Shown here: positions 16,121 to 22,911 of the stretch, one piece after another
How positions within the stretch are numbered: the first letter of the stretch is position 1
Layout of the letters: each line of letters opens with the position of its first letter
Origin: an uncultured Prevotellaceae bacterium
Lineage (GTDB): Bacteria > Bacteroidota > Bacteroidia > Bacteroidales > Bacteroidaceae
NCBI GenBank assembly: GCA_902779455.1
Contig: CACZBS010000038.1
Span: 1 to 39,067 of the forward strand
Length of the DNA: 39,067 bases
Direction of reading: 5' to 3'
Notes under the pieces: model-generated
The model's database searches: none
What the model was told of the DNA's origin: nothing
Seen by the model: the letters and a program-made list of their open reading frames with translations, nothing else
Program-made: the position numbers and the translations under genes

Positions 16121-16648
16121 ATGAACAAATATGGAACCATACTGGTCGTCGACGACAACGCCTCGATCCTCACGGCGATGCGCTATCTGCTCGACGCCAC
16201 CTTCGAGCGCATCCTGACACTGGAGCGCCCTGACGACATCCTGAAGACGATGGCGCAGGAGACCGTCGACATCGTGCTCTTGGATATGAATTTCTCCTTG
16301 GGAGTGAACTCTGGGCAGGAGGGACTCTTCTGGCTGCGCACCATCCGCAAACAGCACCCGCAGACGCCCGTCGTGCTGCTGACGGCCTATGCCGACGTGG
16401 CGCTGGCCGTGAAGGGGCTGAAGAGCGGCGCCGCCGACTTCATCACCAAGCCGTGGGACAACGACGAGCTGGTGCGCAAGCTGAAGGACGTGCTCGACAT
16501 GCAGCAGGAGGTCGTCAGCCTCGACGAGGTGGAGAAGGACCACATCCGCCGCACCATCGACCGCTGCCACGGCAACCTCACGCAGGCGGCCGAGCTGCTG
16601 GGCATCACGCGGCAGACGCTATACAACAAGATGAAACGGCTCACTTGA
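16121..16648 (+). CDS. Response regulator: receiver plus Fis-type HTH, no AAA+ domain
   Basis: The 175-residue protein has a receiver domain with acidic pocket D11-D12, phospho-acceptor D55 (IVLLDMNF), T88 (LLTAYAD) and K110 (FITKPWD). A short helical linker leads directly to a Fis/HTH_8 domain (about 150-173, NLTQAAELLGITRQTLYNKM). The receiver resembles those of NtrC-like Bacteroidetes regulators, but the ~240-residue sigma-54-interacting AAA+ domain is absent. The architecture is thus like RegA/PrrA/ActR. ATG 16121 was preferred to an upstream start at 16076, which lies inside the operator and ahead of the -7 box. It is cotranscribed with the kinase at 16680 and is the natural candidate to bind the palindromes in this cluster. 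Confidence 0.85.
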   Translation: MNKYGTILVVDDNASILTAMRYLLDATFERILTLERPDDILKTMAQETVDIVLLDMNFSLGVNSGQEGLFWLRTIRKQHPQTPVVLLTAYADVALAVKGLKSGAADFITKPWDNDELVRKLKDVLDMQQEVVSLDEVEKDHIRRTIDRCHGNLTQAAELLGITRQTLYNKMKRLT

Positions 16649-16678
16649 AGTGAGAAGTGAGAGGTGAGAAGTGAGAAG
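16648..16678 (+). repeat. 7-bp tandem repeat between regulator and kinase genes
   Basis: AAGTGAG occurs four times in a row (third copy AGGTGAG), beginning on the last base of the regulator stop codon. With the preceding CTCACTT it forms a small palindrome. It occupies the whole intergenic spacer where a ribosome binding site would be. Confidence 0.8.
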
Positions 16679-16679
16679 T

Positions 16680-17558
16680 ATGATGAGTCTTTTTATTATA
16701 ATAGGTGTTGGACTATTGTTGTTTGTCTGGTGGTTTGTGCGCCATCAGCGGCGGCTGCGGCTGCGGGCGCGGCTGATGCAGGAGGCGATGCGCAACCGCG
16801 ACTTCACCTTCCGGCTGCCTACCGACGGGCTGCTGTCTGGCGAGCGGGCCATGCAGGAGACGCTCAACCAGCTGGGCGAGACCATCCGGCGGCAGGTCTG
16901 CCAGAACGAGGTAGAGTCGTGGGAGAGGCTGACGCGCGTGCTGACCCACGAGATGATGAACGCCACGGCTCCCATCACCAGCATCAGCCAGTCGATGCTT
17001 GGCCGCCCGGACGTGAAGGGCACGCCGCTGGAGGACGGCGTGCGGGCCATCTACGACACGAGCCGCCACCTGAGCGAGTTCGTCAGCAACTATCGCAAGA
17101 TGTCGCAGCTGGAGCCGCCCGTTATGGCCGACGTGCTGCTGCGCCCGATGCTCGACGACGTCGGCAAGGCTTACCCTGAGCTGGAGTGGATGATCGACGT
17201 GCCGGCCGAAGTCACCGTCCGCGCTGACGGCGGCATGCTGCGCCAGGTGCTGATCAACCTGACGAAGAACGCCATCGAGGCGCAGGCCAAGAGGATGGTC
17301 ATAACCTCGCAGGCGGAAGCCAACTATTCGCTAATCACTGATCACTATTCACTCTACATCGGCAACGACGGACTGCCCGTGCCGGCCGAGAACCGGCAGT
17401 CGCTCTTCGTTCCCTTCTTCACCACCAAGCGCAGGGGTAGCGGCATCGGTCTGTCGCTCAGCCGCCGCATGATGGTGCAGCAGGGCGGCATGCTCGACCT
17501 GGCCGAAAAGCAGCTCGACGGCTGTCGCGCCGGTTTCGTCCTCACCATGCCCGTATAG
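16680..17558 (+). CDS. Sensor histidine kinase
   Basis: The 292-residue protein has one N-terminal membrane segment (about 3-20) and essentially no periplasmic sensor domain. A short helical region leads to the dimerisation/phosphoacceptor motif LTHEMMNATAPI (H90). The ATPase domain shows the N-box LINLTKNAIEAQ, a G1-like GNDGLPV, the F-box FVPFFTTK and the G2 box GSGIGLSLSRR. The tripartite layout suits the neighbouring response regulator. Start: ATG 16680 or 16683, since a GTG at 16671 lies within the tandem repeats. Residues about 212-222 (NYSLITDHYSL), between the N and G1 boxes, are encoded by a simple repeat (ATCACTGATCACT at 17334-17346) also found at 14708-14720. This looks like an in-frame insertion. 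Confidence 0.87.
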   Translation: MMSLFIIIGVGLLLFVWWFVRHQRRLRLRARLMQEAMRNRDFTFRLPTDGLLSGERAMQETLNQLGETIRRQVCQNEVESWERLTRVLTHEMMNATAPITSISQSMLGRPDVKGTPLEDGVRAIYDTSRHLSEFVSNYRKMSQLEPPVMADVLLRPMLDDVGKAYPELEWMIDVPAEVTVRADGGMLRQVLINLTKNAIEAQAKRMVITSQAEANYSLITDHYSLYIGNDGLPVPAENRQSLFVPFFTTKRRGSGIGLSLSRRMMVQQGGMLDLAEKQLDGCRAGFVLTMPV

Positions 17559-17560
17559 TC

Positions 17561-17614
17561 CGCCCCGCCGGTCGGCAAAGCGTCGACGGCCGGCAAAACT
17601 TATTCTGCGGGGCG
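17561..17614 (+). terminator. GC-rich nested hairpin after the histidine kinase
   Basis: The outer arms CGCCCCGC (17561-17568) and GCGGGGCG (17607-17614) enclose an inner GCCGGTCG/CGGCCGGC pair. It starts two bases beyond the kinase stop. There is no T-run, so terminator function is tentative. Confidence 0.45.
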
Positions 17615-17620
17615 CTCCAC

Positions 17621-17719
17621 TTGATACGATTTAGGAGGTCACGTGTCCTCACGTGACGCTTGCGGTAAGTGCGACGTGGGGACACGTCGCCTCCTGCAGG
17701 GACAGCCAAATCGTACCAA
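17621..17719. repeat. Hairpin element A, copy 1
   Basis: The ends TTGATACGATTT and AAATCGTACCAA are near-perfect inverted repeats. Inside, GGAGG/CCTCC and CACGTGTCC/GGGACACGT pairs allow a long nested hairpin. An A/T-rich tail ending TAAAC follows. A diverged second copy is at 17857-17941. No coding potential. Confidence 0.75.
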
Positions 17720-17749
17720 TTTATTCTTTTTGCATATTTCTAAACTTAC

Positions 17750-17830
17750 GACACGACGTGACGCCATGCCGTCACGTCGTGATTTCATGCCGTCACGTCG
17801 TGACGTCATGCGGTCACGACGTGACGAGAG
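17750..17830 (+). repeat. 21-bp palindromic repeat array, copy 2
   Basis: Four palindromes of the form GTCAC-GnC-GTGAC have a 21-bp period and CATGCC linkers, preceded by AAACTTACG and followed by GAGAG, as in copy 3. The array lies between two copies of hairpin element A in the convergent gap between the kinase and nrdG genes. Confidence 0.85.
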
Positions 17831-17856
17831 TTTTCTTTTAAGTGATAATAAATAAC

Positions 17857-17941
17857 TTGGTACGATTTAGGAGCGTGACACCTGCGGCATGTGCGACGTG
17901 GGGACACGTCGCCTCCTACAGGGACAGTCAAATTGTACCAA
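17857..17941. repeat. Hairpin element A, copy 2
   Basis: It starts TTGGTACGATTTAGGAG and ends AAATTGTACCAA, with the core GTGCGACGTGGGGACACGTC shared with copy 1 apart from one or two bases. An A/T-rich tail ending TAAAC follows, as in copy 1. Copy 1 has about 14 extra bases in its left half. Direct orientation relative to copy 1. Confidence 0.75.
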
Positions 17942-17991
17942 TTTATTTTTTGCATATTACTAAACATCAGCTGGCTTTCGGGCAGGAGACC

Positions 17992-18492
17992 TCACAGCGC
18001 TGCGGTGTAGCTGAGCATGACGGTGCGGCCCTGGGCGATGGAGGCCTGGACGTCGATGATGCGCTGGTTGCGCGAGCCTCGGAAGATGAGGGTCTCGTCG
18101 CGCTGGGCCTTGAGGAAGGGGCCGTCGACGAGCACGTCGACGAGGTCGAGGAGCTGGCGCTGGCGGGGCATGTGGAGGAGGGCTTCGAAGGTGAAGCCCG
18201 TGTAGCACCAGATGTCCTTCTGCGTGCGCTTGCGGATGGCGCGGGCCAGCTCGGCGAATCCCTCGGGCTGATACATCGGGTCGCCGCCGGAGAAGGTGAC
18301 GTTGGCGTAGGGGTCGGCCTCGATGATGCGCATGATGTCGTCGGTGGTCATGGGGTGGCCGCCCTCGAAGTCCCACGACTGCGGGTTGTGGCATCCCTCG
18401 CAGCCGTGGCGGCATCCGGCACAATAGATGGAGGTCCGGAATCCCGGACCGTCCACCATGGTGTCTTCGATGATGTTGAGTATTTGTAGCAT
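17992..18492 (-). CDS. nrdG: Anaerobic ribonucleotide reductase activating protein (radical SAM)
   Basis: This 166-residue radical SAM protein has the cluster motif C-x3-C-x2-C in CRHGCEGC, preceded by DGPGFRTSIYCAGC. FSGGDPMYQP and LVDGPF are typical of NrdG and related glycyl-radical activases. It should use S-adenosylmethionine and a 4Fe-4S cluster to install the glycyl radical on the class III reductase NrdD. The NrdD gene, usually adjacent, is not in this window. ATG 18492 (MLQILNI) is the family-like start; an upstream start at 18519 would fall in the -7 box region. The gene has its own promoter within an inverted repeat and is the last minus-strand gene before the repeat cluster. Confidence 0.85.
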   Translation of the reverse strand: MLQILNIIEDTMVDGPGFRTSIYCAGCRHGCEGCHNPQSWDFEGGHPMTTDDIMRIIEADPYANVTFSGGDPMYQPEGFAELARAIRKRTQKDIWCYTGFTFEALLHMPRQRQLLDLVDVLVDGPFLKAQRDETLIFRGSRNQRIIDVQASIAQGRTVMLSYTAAL

Positions 18493-18498
18493 GTGTGT

Positions 18499-18545
18499 GT
18501 GTCGCTTTTTATTGTGCATGCAAAGTTACAAATAAAAAGCGACAC
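18499..18545 (-). promoter_or_regulatory. nrdG promoter inside a 15-bp perfect inverted repeat
   Basis: The arms 18499-18513 and 18531-18545 (GTGTCGCTTTTTATT and its complement) flank 17 bases that contain the -7 box TAACTTTG (18528-18521, minus strand). The downstream arm lies in the 5' leader just before the start codon. It may be an operator, a leader hairpin or the terminator of the preceding gene. Confidence 0.7.
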
Positions 18546-18575
18546 GGCCGCAACGTTGGGCTATCTTTTTTTTCG

Positions 18576-19973
18576 TCAGAACCGGATCTTGCCGTCGTAG
18601 TTGAAGATGGGCTGACTGGTGGGCACCTCCTCGTCGTAGAACTGCACGGCCGAGTCGTTCATCTTGGGGTGCTGACGGGCGAGCAGACGGATGATCTCGG
18701 CGCCGGCCCAGATGGCGGGCCCGTAGCCGTGGGCGGCCATGACGTGGACGGGACGGTAGGCATAGAACGCGGGGTCGAAGCCCATGCCGGTGCCGACGCA
18801 GACGCCCTCGACCTGGCCGCGGTCGTTGACGGCCGAGGCGACGGCATGCCAGCCCAGCAGGGCGACGGGGCCGTAGACCTTGGCGTCGAGCCATCCCTGG
18901 CTGACGGCGTGGGCCAGACAGGCGGTGTAGATGGCGGTGGCCGACGTCTCGAGATAGGTGTCGGGGCGGTCGAGCAGCTGGTGCCAGAAGCCGTCGTGGT
19001 GCTGCAGGGCGGCGAGTCCCTGGGCGTGGCTGCGCAGCAGCTGCATGATCTCGGGCCGCTGGGGATGGTCGGCGGGCAGCACGTCGAGCACCTCGCAGAG
19101 GGTCAGGATGGCCCATCCGTTGGCGCGTCCCCAGAAGAAGGCGGGGTGGGGCTCCATGGCCTCGACCCATCCGTGGCGGAAGAGCTTGCGCTCCGGCACC
19201 CACATGCGCTGGGCAAACTGGACGACCTGTCGGGCGGCCTCGTCGTAGTATTTCGCGTCGCCCGTCAGCCGGCCCATGTAGGCCACGGCGGGTATGCCCA
19301 TGAACATGTCGTCGAGCCAGACGGTGTTCTTCTGCGGGCGAAGTCGGGCGAAGGTGCCGTCGGCCAGGCGGTACTCGCGGTTCATGATGTAGTCGATGTA
19401 GTTGTCAATGAGTGATTTTTCATTTTTCACTTTTCCTTTTTCACTCAGAACGCTCTTGATCATCGAGCAACAGACGGCACCGGCATCGTCGAGGGCGTGC
19501 GGATCGATGACGCGGCGGATGTTGCCGTCGATCTTCTTGCCCTGCTCGTGGAGCCGTCGGAAGGCGGGGGCGATGTTGGCCAGCAGCTGATGGCGCCTGA
19601 CGGCGTAGTCGACATAGGCCTGGTCGCCCGTGGCCTCATAGGCAGCCAGGACGGCCGAGTAGGTGACGCCCCACTCATAGCTGGTCAGCCGGAATCCGCC
19701 CTGCTTCAGCTGGGTCTTCTCGTCGATCTTCTTCAGGTCGGTCACTCTCTGGCCCGTGCGGCTGTCGACAAGTTCGGCGGGCGTCTCCGCATCGAAATAG
19801 CGCAGCACGCGGTCCATCACCTGCTTCACCTCGTCCTTCGTCGGGATGCCGTAGCCCACGCGGTAGCTGGGTTTCATCAGGTGGAGCGGCGTGTTGTTGT
19901 CGTTGACGGCCGTCTGGGCTTTCAGCCCCACGGCGCAGCAAATCATGCAAACAGTTAAAGCTATTCGTCTCAT
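18576..19973 (-). CDS. GH105 unsaturated rhamnogalacturonyl/glucuronyl hydrolase
   Basis: The 465-residue protein has a signal peptide (MRRIALTVCMICCAVGLKAQ) and an (alpha/alpha)6-barrel with GH105/GH88 hallmarks. These are WLDDMFMGIP (containing the candidate catalytic Asp), EPHPAFFWGRANGWA, HHDGFWHQLLD and ETSATAIYTACL. It should remove the 4,5-unsaturated uronic acid left at the non-reducing end by PL11-type lyases. ATG 19973 gives a proper signal peptide. Residues about 173-188 (LSEKGKVKNEKSLIDN) are encoded by an A-rich simple repeat that looks inserted into a helical region, just after KSV and before the conserved core. It is the last gene of the apparent HTCS-PL22-GH35-PKD operon. Confidence 0.85.
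   Translation of the reverse strand: MRRIALTVCMICCAVGLKAQTAVNDNNTPLHLMKPSYRVGYGIPTKDEVKQVMDRVLRYFDAETPAELVDSRTGQRVTDLKKIDEKTQLKQGGFRLTSYEWGVTYSAVLAAYEATGDQAYVDYAVRRHQLLANIAPAFRRLHEQGKKIDGNIRRVIDPHALDDAGAVCCSMIKSVLSEKGKVKNEKSLIDNYIDYIMNREYRLADGTFARLRPQKNTVWLDDMFMGIPAVAYMGRLTGDAKYYDEAARQVVQFAQRMWVPERKLFRHGWVEAMEPHPAFFWGRANGWAILTLCEVLDVLPADHPQRPEIMQLLRSHAQGLAALQHHDGFWHQLLDRPDTYLETSATAIYTACLAHAVSQGWLDAKVYGPVALLGWHAVASAVNDRGQVEGVCVGTGMGFDPAFYAYRPVHVMAAHGYGPAIWAGAEIIRLLARQHPKMNDSAVQFYDEEVPTSQPIFNYDGKIRF
19405..19460 (-). repeat. A-rich GAAAAAx simple repeat inside the GH105 gene
   Basis: On the minus strand, iterated (A)GTGAAAAA / GGAAAAGTGAAAAATG units are bounded by AGTGA and TCACT. The stretch is much more AT-rich than the surrounding gene and keeps the frame open. 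Similar strings are normally intergenic in this group. Confidence 0.6.
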
Positions 19974-20052
19974 TATTATTGATAGATTCGTGAAATTTGT
20001 CTTATTTCGTGGTAGGAACAATTCGTTTAATTCGTGGTAGAAAAACGTGGTG
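19974..20052. repeat. Intergenic stretch with ACGAATT/ACGAAAT-like repeats
   Basis: The 79-bp gap between the PKD-protein and GH105 genes holds four degenerate TTCGTG / ACGAAx units. They are related to the longer series at 38786-38917. No clear promoter was seen. Confidence 0.5.
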
Positions 20053-21174
20053 TCAGTCGTACGGCGTCAGCGACGGTTTGTGGAGGTCGCGGACGCACAC
20101 CTCCCACACCTTGCACGAGCGTGCGGAGCCGGCGGGGCCCTCGACGGTGAGCGTGACGACGTAGTGGGCGAAGTCGCGGTTGTAGGTATGGACGGGGTGC
20201 TGTTCGTCGCTGGTGGTGCCGTCGCCGAAGTCCCAGTGCCAGCGGGTGATGTGGCCGTAGCTCTGGTCGCGGAAGGCGACGGTGCGCGTGTCGGGCACGA
20301 CGGTGAAGGTCCAGTCGCACTCCACCGCCTTCCGGAACTGCTTCTCCAGAGGCATAAGCGTGAAGAGCCGCTGCATGGAGGCGTTGCCATACATCTGGTG
20401 GTGGCGCGAGAGATTCCAGAAGCCGTTGCTCTCACGCTGGCCGTCGTAGTCGATGACGGCCCAGCAGAGCCCGATTTTCTTGTTCTCGTAGAGGCGGCTC
20501 TCGGTCGACTTCTCCGGCCCGTCGGGGCTGGCGTAGTCGAAGGGCGTGATGTAGAACTCCATGCGTAGTCGTCCGCTCTGTCCGTGGCTGAAGCTGTAGT
20601 CGTAGGCATAGTTGGCGTAGGGCAGATACTTGAGCCACTGCTGCGGCCCCCACACCATGGTCCACGACTTGCCCTCGGTGGGCGGCGTCATGATGTGGTA
20701 GTTCTGGGCGTGCTGGTTCTGCATCTCGAAGAAGGCGTCCATGCGCGTCACCACCTTGGGGTTGAGCCGGAACTCGTCGGTGTGGGGCCCGCCCGAGAGG
20801 TCGGCATCGACGACCACCTCGTAGGTGTCGTTGTGTAGGCTGAGCTGGTTGAAGTCCCAGAAGTCGTCGTAGGCCTCGTAGAAGAAGTAGAGGCGGTTGA
20901 GCCCCTTGACCCATCCCACCTTCACCCGCACGTCGAGCGTCTGGCGGTCGGCGGACGGGTGGCGGCCGGTGTCGTCCTGCATGTCGTCGATGCTGACGGC
21001 ATAGGCGTCGGGCACGATGTCCCAGTCAGAGAACTCGCCGTCGATGCGCGGTATCTGGGTGCGCGGAAACTGGAAGACGCGGAAGCCCGGCTCTTCGACC
21101 TGTATGGCGTTCGGCTGTGCCGGCAGCGTCATGGCGGCGAGCATGGCCATCGTCAGCGTTGCTAGTCTTTTCAT
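20053..21174 (-). CDS. Secreted CBM9-like / PKD-domain protein
   Basis: The 373-residue protein has a signal peptide (MKRLATLTMAMLAAMTLPAQ). A CBM9/DOMON-like region (about 40-260) follows: IDGEFSDWD, LYFFYEAYDDFWDF and a DADLSGG segment. It ends with a PKD domain (about 290-350) showing WHWDFGDGTTSDEQHPVHTY. No catalytic motif was recognised, so a binding or surface-display role in pectin capture is likely. It starts one base after the GH35-type gene stops (21176), so the two are translationally close. I chose ATG 21174 because it begins the signal peptide. The family-9 assignment rests on the IDG.xxDW start and is moderate. Confidence 0.72.
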   Translation of the reverse strand: MKRLATLTMAMLAAMTLPAQPNAIQVEEPGFRVFQFPRTQIPRIDGEFSDWDIVPDAYAVSIDDMQDDTGRHPSADRQTLDVRVKVGWVKGLNRLYFFYEAYDDFWDFNQLSLHNDTYEVVVDADLSGGPHTDEFRLNPKVVTRMDAFFEMQNQHAQNYHIMTPPTEGKSWTMVWGPQQWLKYLPYANYAYDYSFSHGQSGRLRMEFYITPFDYASPDGPEKSTESRLYENKKIGLCWAVIDYDGQRESNGFWNLSRHHQMYGNASMQRLFTLMPLEKQFRKAVECDWTFTVVPDTRTVAFRDQSYGHITRWHWDFGDGTTSDEQHPVHTYNRDFAHYVVTLTVEGPAGSARSCKVWEVCVRDLHKPSLTPYD

Positions 21175-21175
21175 G

Positions 21176-22891
21176 CTATTCGTATTTAAACAGTTCGACG
21201 CGCTGCAGCGACGGCTCGGCCTTGCCGAAGTTGAGACCCTGACCCGAGTAGCCCTCGCTGACGGCATAAAGCAGGTCGTAGCGCAGCTGGATCTCGTCGC
21301 CGTTGAGCCATCGGCCCTCTGTCCATCGGCCCTGACAGTCGAAGCTGCCCTCGGTGACCTTGGCCAGTCCGATGATGCCCTGGCCGTCGTGCGGCAGGAA
21401 GGTGATGCGCACGTTGGAGCCCAGCAGCAGGTAGCTGTCGTCGGTCTCGCGGATGGCGATGGCATAGCCGATGGCCGCCGGGTCGTAGGTGCCGCCCGTC
21501 AGCTGCGGTGCGCCGCCGTTGCGCATGCCACTCGAGATGAGTTCGCAGACGATGTCGACGTCGCCCAGCCGGATGGTGTCCTTCACCCGCAGGGGCTCTG
21601 AGCCCTTCAGCCAGGCGGCGCCGATGCGCCCTTCGGCCTGTGCGGCCAGCAGCTGGGGCGCCATGCGTGCGACCGTGCGGTAGAAGCTGCGGAAGGTGGC
21701 GTTCTCGTCGGCCGAGCAATTGCGCTCGAACCCGAAGGGCGAATAGCCGATGGCCCCCATGGCGCCGATGGCATAGGCGGCGTTGGCGGCGCCGTTCTGA
21801 CCAGAGCGCGACTCGGGGATGAAGACGGGGTTCTCCGAACGGGCATACATCTGCAGGATGGCGGGGAAGTCGTTTAGATAGATGTCGGGCGAGAGGATGT
21901 CTATGTGCGGGGCGGCGGCGCGCCAGATGTCGTGGTTCTGGGCCTGCGGACCGCCCGAGGGGTAGTTGCCCGGGCGGGTGTCCTCGGGCTGCACGATCCA
22001 TGCGTTGACAAATATGGGCAGGTCGTACTCCTGCTTGCCTGCCTCGGTAATGCGGTCCATGTAGGCGGCGTAGTGCCAGGCCATGAAGATCTCGGCGGCG
22101 CGGTCGGCGGGGCTGAACACCTCTTCCCATGTGCCTTCGGTCTTGCAGCCGCCCTGCTCCCACGCCTGACGCGTCTCGGGCAGCAGGGTCTTCCGGTGGG
22201 CCGTGAGCCAGTCGGTCAGCGCCTTGGGCACCTGGCCCTTATAGGCCTCCTCGGCCAGGTCGCAGTAGTCGCGGGGATGACCGTGCAGGCCCACCTCGTT
22301 CTCCATCTGTATCATCACGACGGTCTGCTCGCGGGCGTCGACCTCCTTCAGGTGGCGCATCATGGCGGCGAAGGCCCGCGCGTCGGCATGGCAGGTCTCC
22401 AGGCCCAGCGTGGTGAGGATGGGCAGCGGCTTGCCCTCGGGCGTGCGGGCCAGGGGGAAGCGTCCGGTGTCGCGCTTCACCCACGTCGGCGTGTAGCTCG
22501 TGATGCCGTTCTTCCATGAGCCGAACCACAGCAGGGCCAGCTTCATCCCGTTGGTACGGGAGTCGGCCAGCAGATGGTCGACGACGGTGAAGTCGAACTG
22601 CCCCTCCTCGGGCTCCGTCTGTTCCCACGAGACGACGGCCAGCACCGTGTTGACGCCGGCGTCCTTCAGCTGTTGCCAGTAGGGCGCCAGATACTCGCGG
22701 CTCGACGACGTCGAGTTGCCCAGTTCGCAGCCCAGCACCAGCCATGGCTCGCCCTTGACGATGAGTTGCGTCACGTCGCCGCGGCGCTCCAGGTGGGGCG
22801 GCGTCGGCTGTTCTTTATTATCCGAATTGTTCTGATGGCAACCGCATATTGCCATCAGGACCAGCAGTGATATGATAATCCTGTTCTTCAT
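21176..22891 (-). CDS. GH35-type (DUF5597) glycoside hydrolase, lipoprotein
   Basis: The 571-residue protein has a lipoprotein signal peptide ending ICGC (lipidated Cys16 or Cys18), so it is probably anchored in a membrane facing the periplasm or surface. The TIM-barrel shows the family motif MIQMENEVG, where E199 is the candidate acid/base, and FIPESRSG, where E360 is the candidate nucleophile. SWEQTEPEEGQFDF is typical of GH35/GH42-type barrels. The C-terminal part (about 430-571) fits DUF5597. The expected activity is beta-galactosidase on galactan or RG-I side chains; substrate precision is inferred from context. It sits between PL22 and the PKD protein in one operon. Confidence 0.78.
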   Translation of the reverse strand: MKNRIIISLLVLMAICGCHQNNSDNKEQPTPPHLERRGDVTQLIVKGEPWLVLGCELGNSTSSSREYLAPYWQQLKDAGVNTVLAVVSWEQTEPEEGQFDFTVVDHLLADSRTNGMKLALLWFGSWKNGITSYTPTWVKRDTGRFPLARTPEGKPLPILTTLGLETCHADARAFAAMMRHLKEVDAREQTVVMIQMENEVGLHGHPRDYCDLAEEAYKGQVPKALTDWLTAHRKTLLPETRQAWEQGGCKTEGTWEEVFSPADRAAEIFMAWHYAAYMDRITEAGKQEYDLPIFVNAWIVQPEDTRPGNYPSGGPQAQNHDIWRAAAPHIDILSPDIYLNDFPAILQMYARSENPVFIPESRSGQNGAANAAYAIGAMGAIGYSPFGFERNCSADENATFRSFYRTVARMAPQLLAAQAEGRIGAAWLKGSEPLRVKDTIRLGDVDIVCELISSGMRNGGAPQLTGGTYDPAAIGYAIAIRETDDSYLLLGSNVRITFLPHDGQGIIGLAKVTEGSFDCQGRWTEGRWLNGDEIQLRYDLLYAVSEGYSGQGLNFGKAEPSLQRVELFKYE

Positions 22892-22911
22892 ATTCGTTTC
22901 CCTCTTTTTTA

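Noticed and set aside
17750-17830. Possible CRISPR array from regularly spaced repeats
   Set aside because: The period is only 21 bp, the spacers are nearly identical and there is no cas gene. It is a palindromic tandem repeat.
18499-18545. NrdR box or riboswitch upstream of nrdG
   Set aside because: The sequence does not match the NrdR consensus as I know it, and the region is too short for a known riboswitch.
20053-21465. A longer version of the PKD protein starting at 21465
   Set aside because: The additional 97 residues overlap the GH35-type gene and are Arg/Ser-rich shadow. ATG 21174 begins a good signal peptide.
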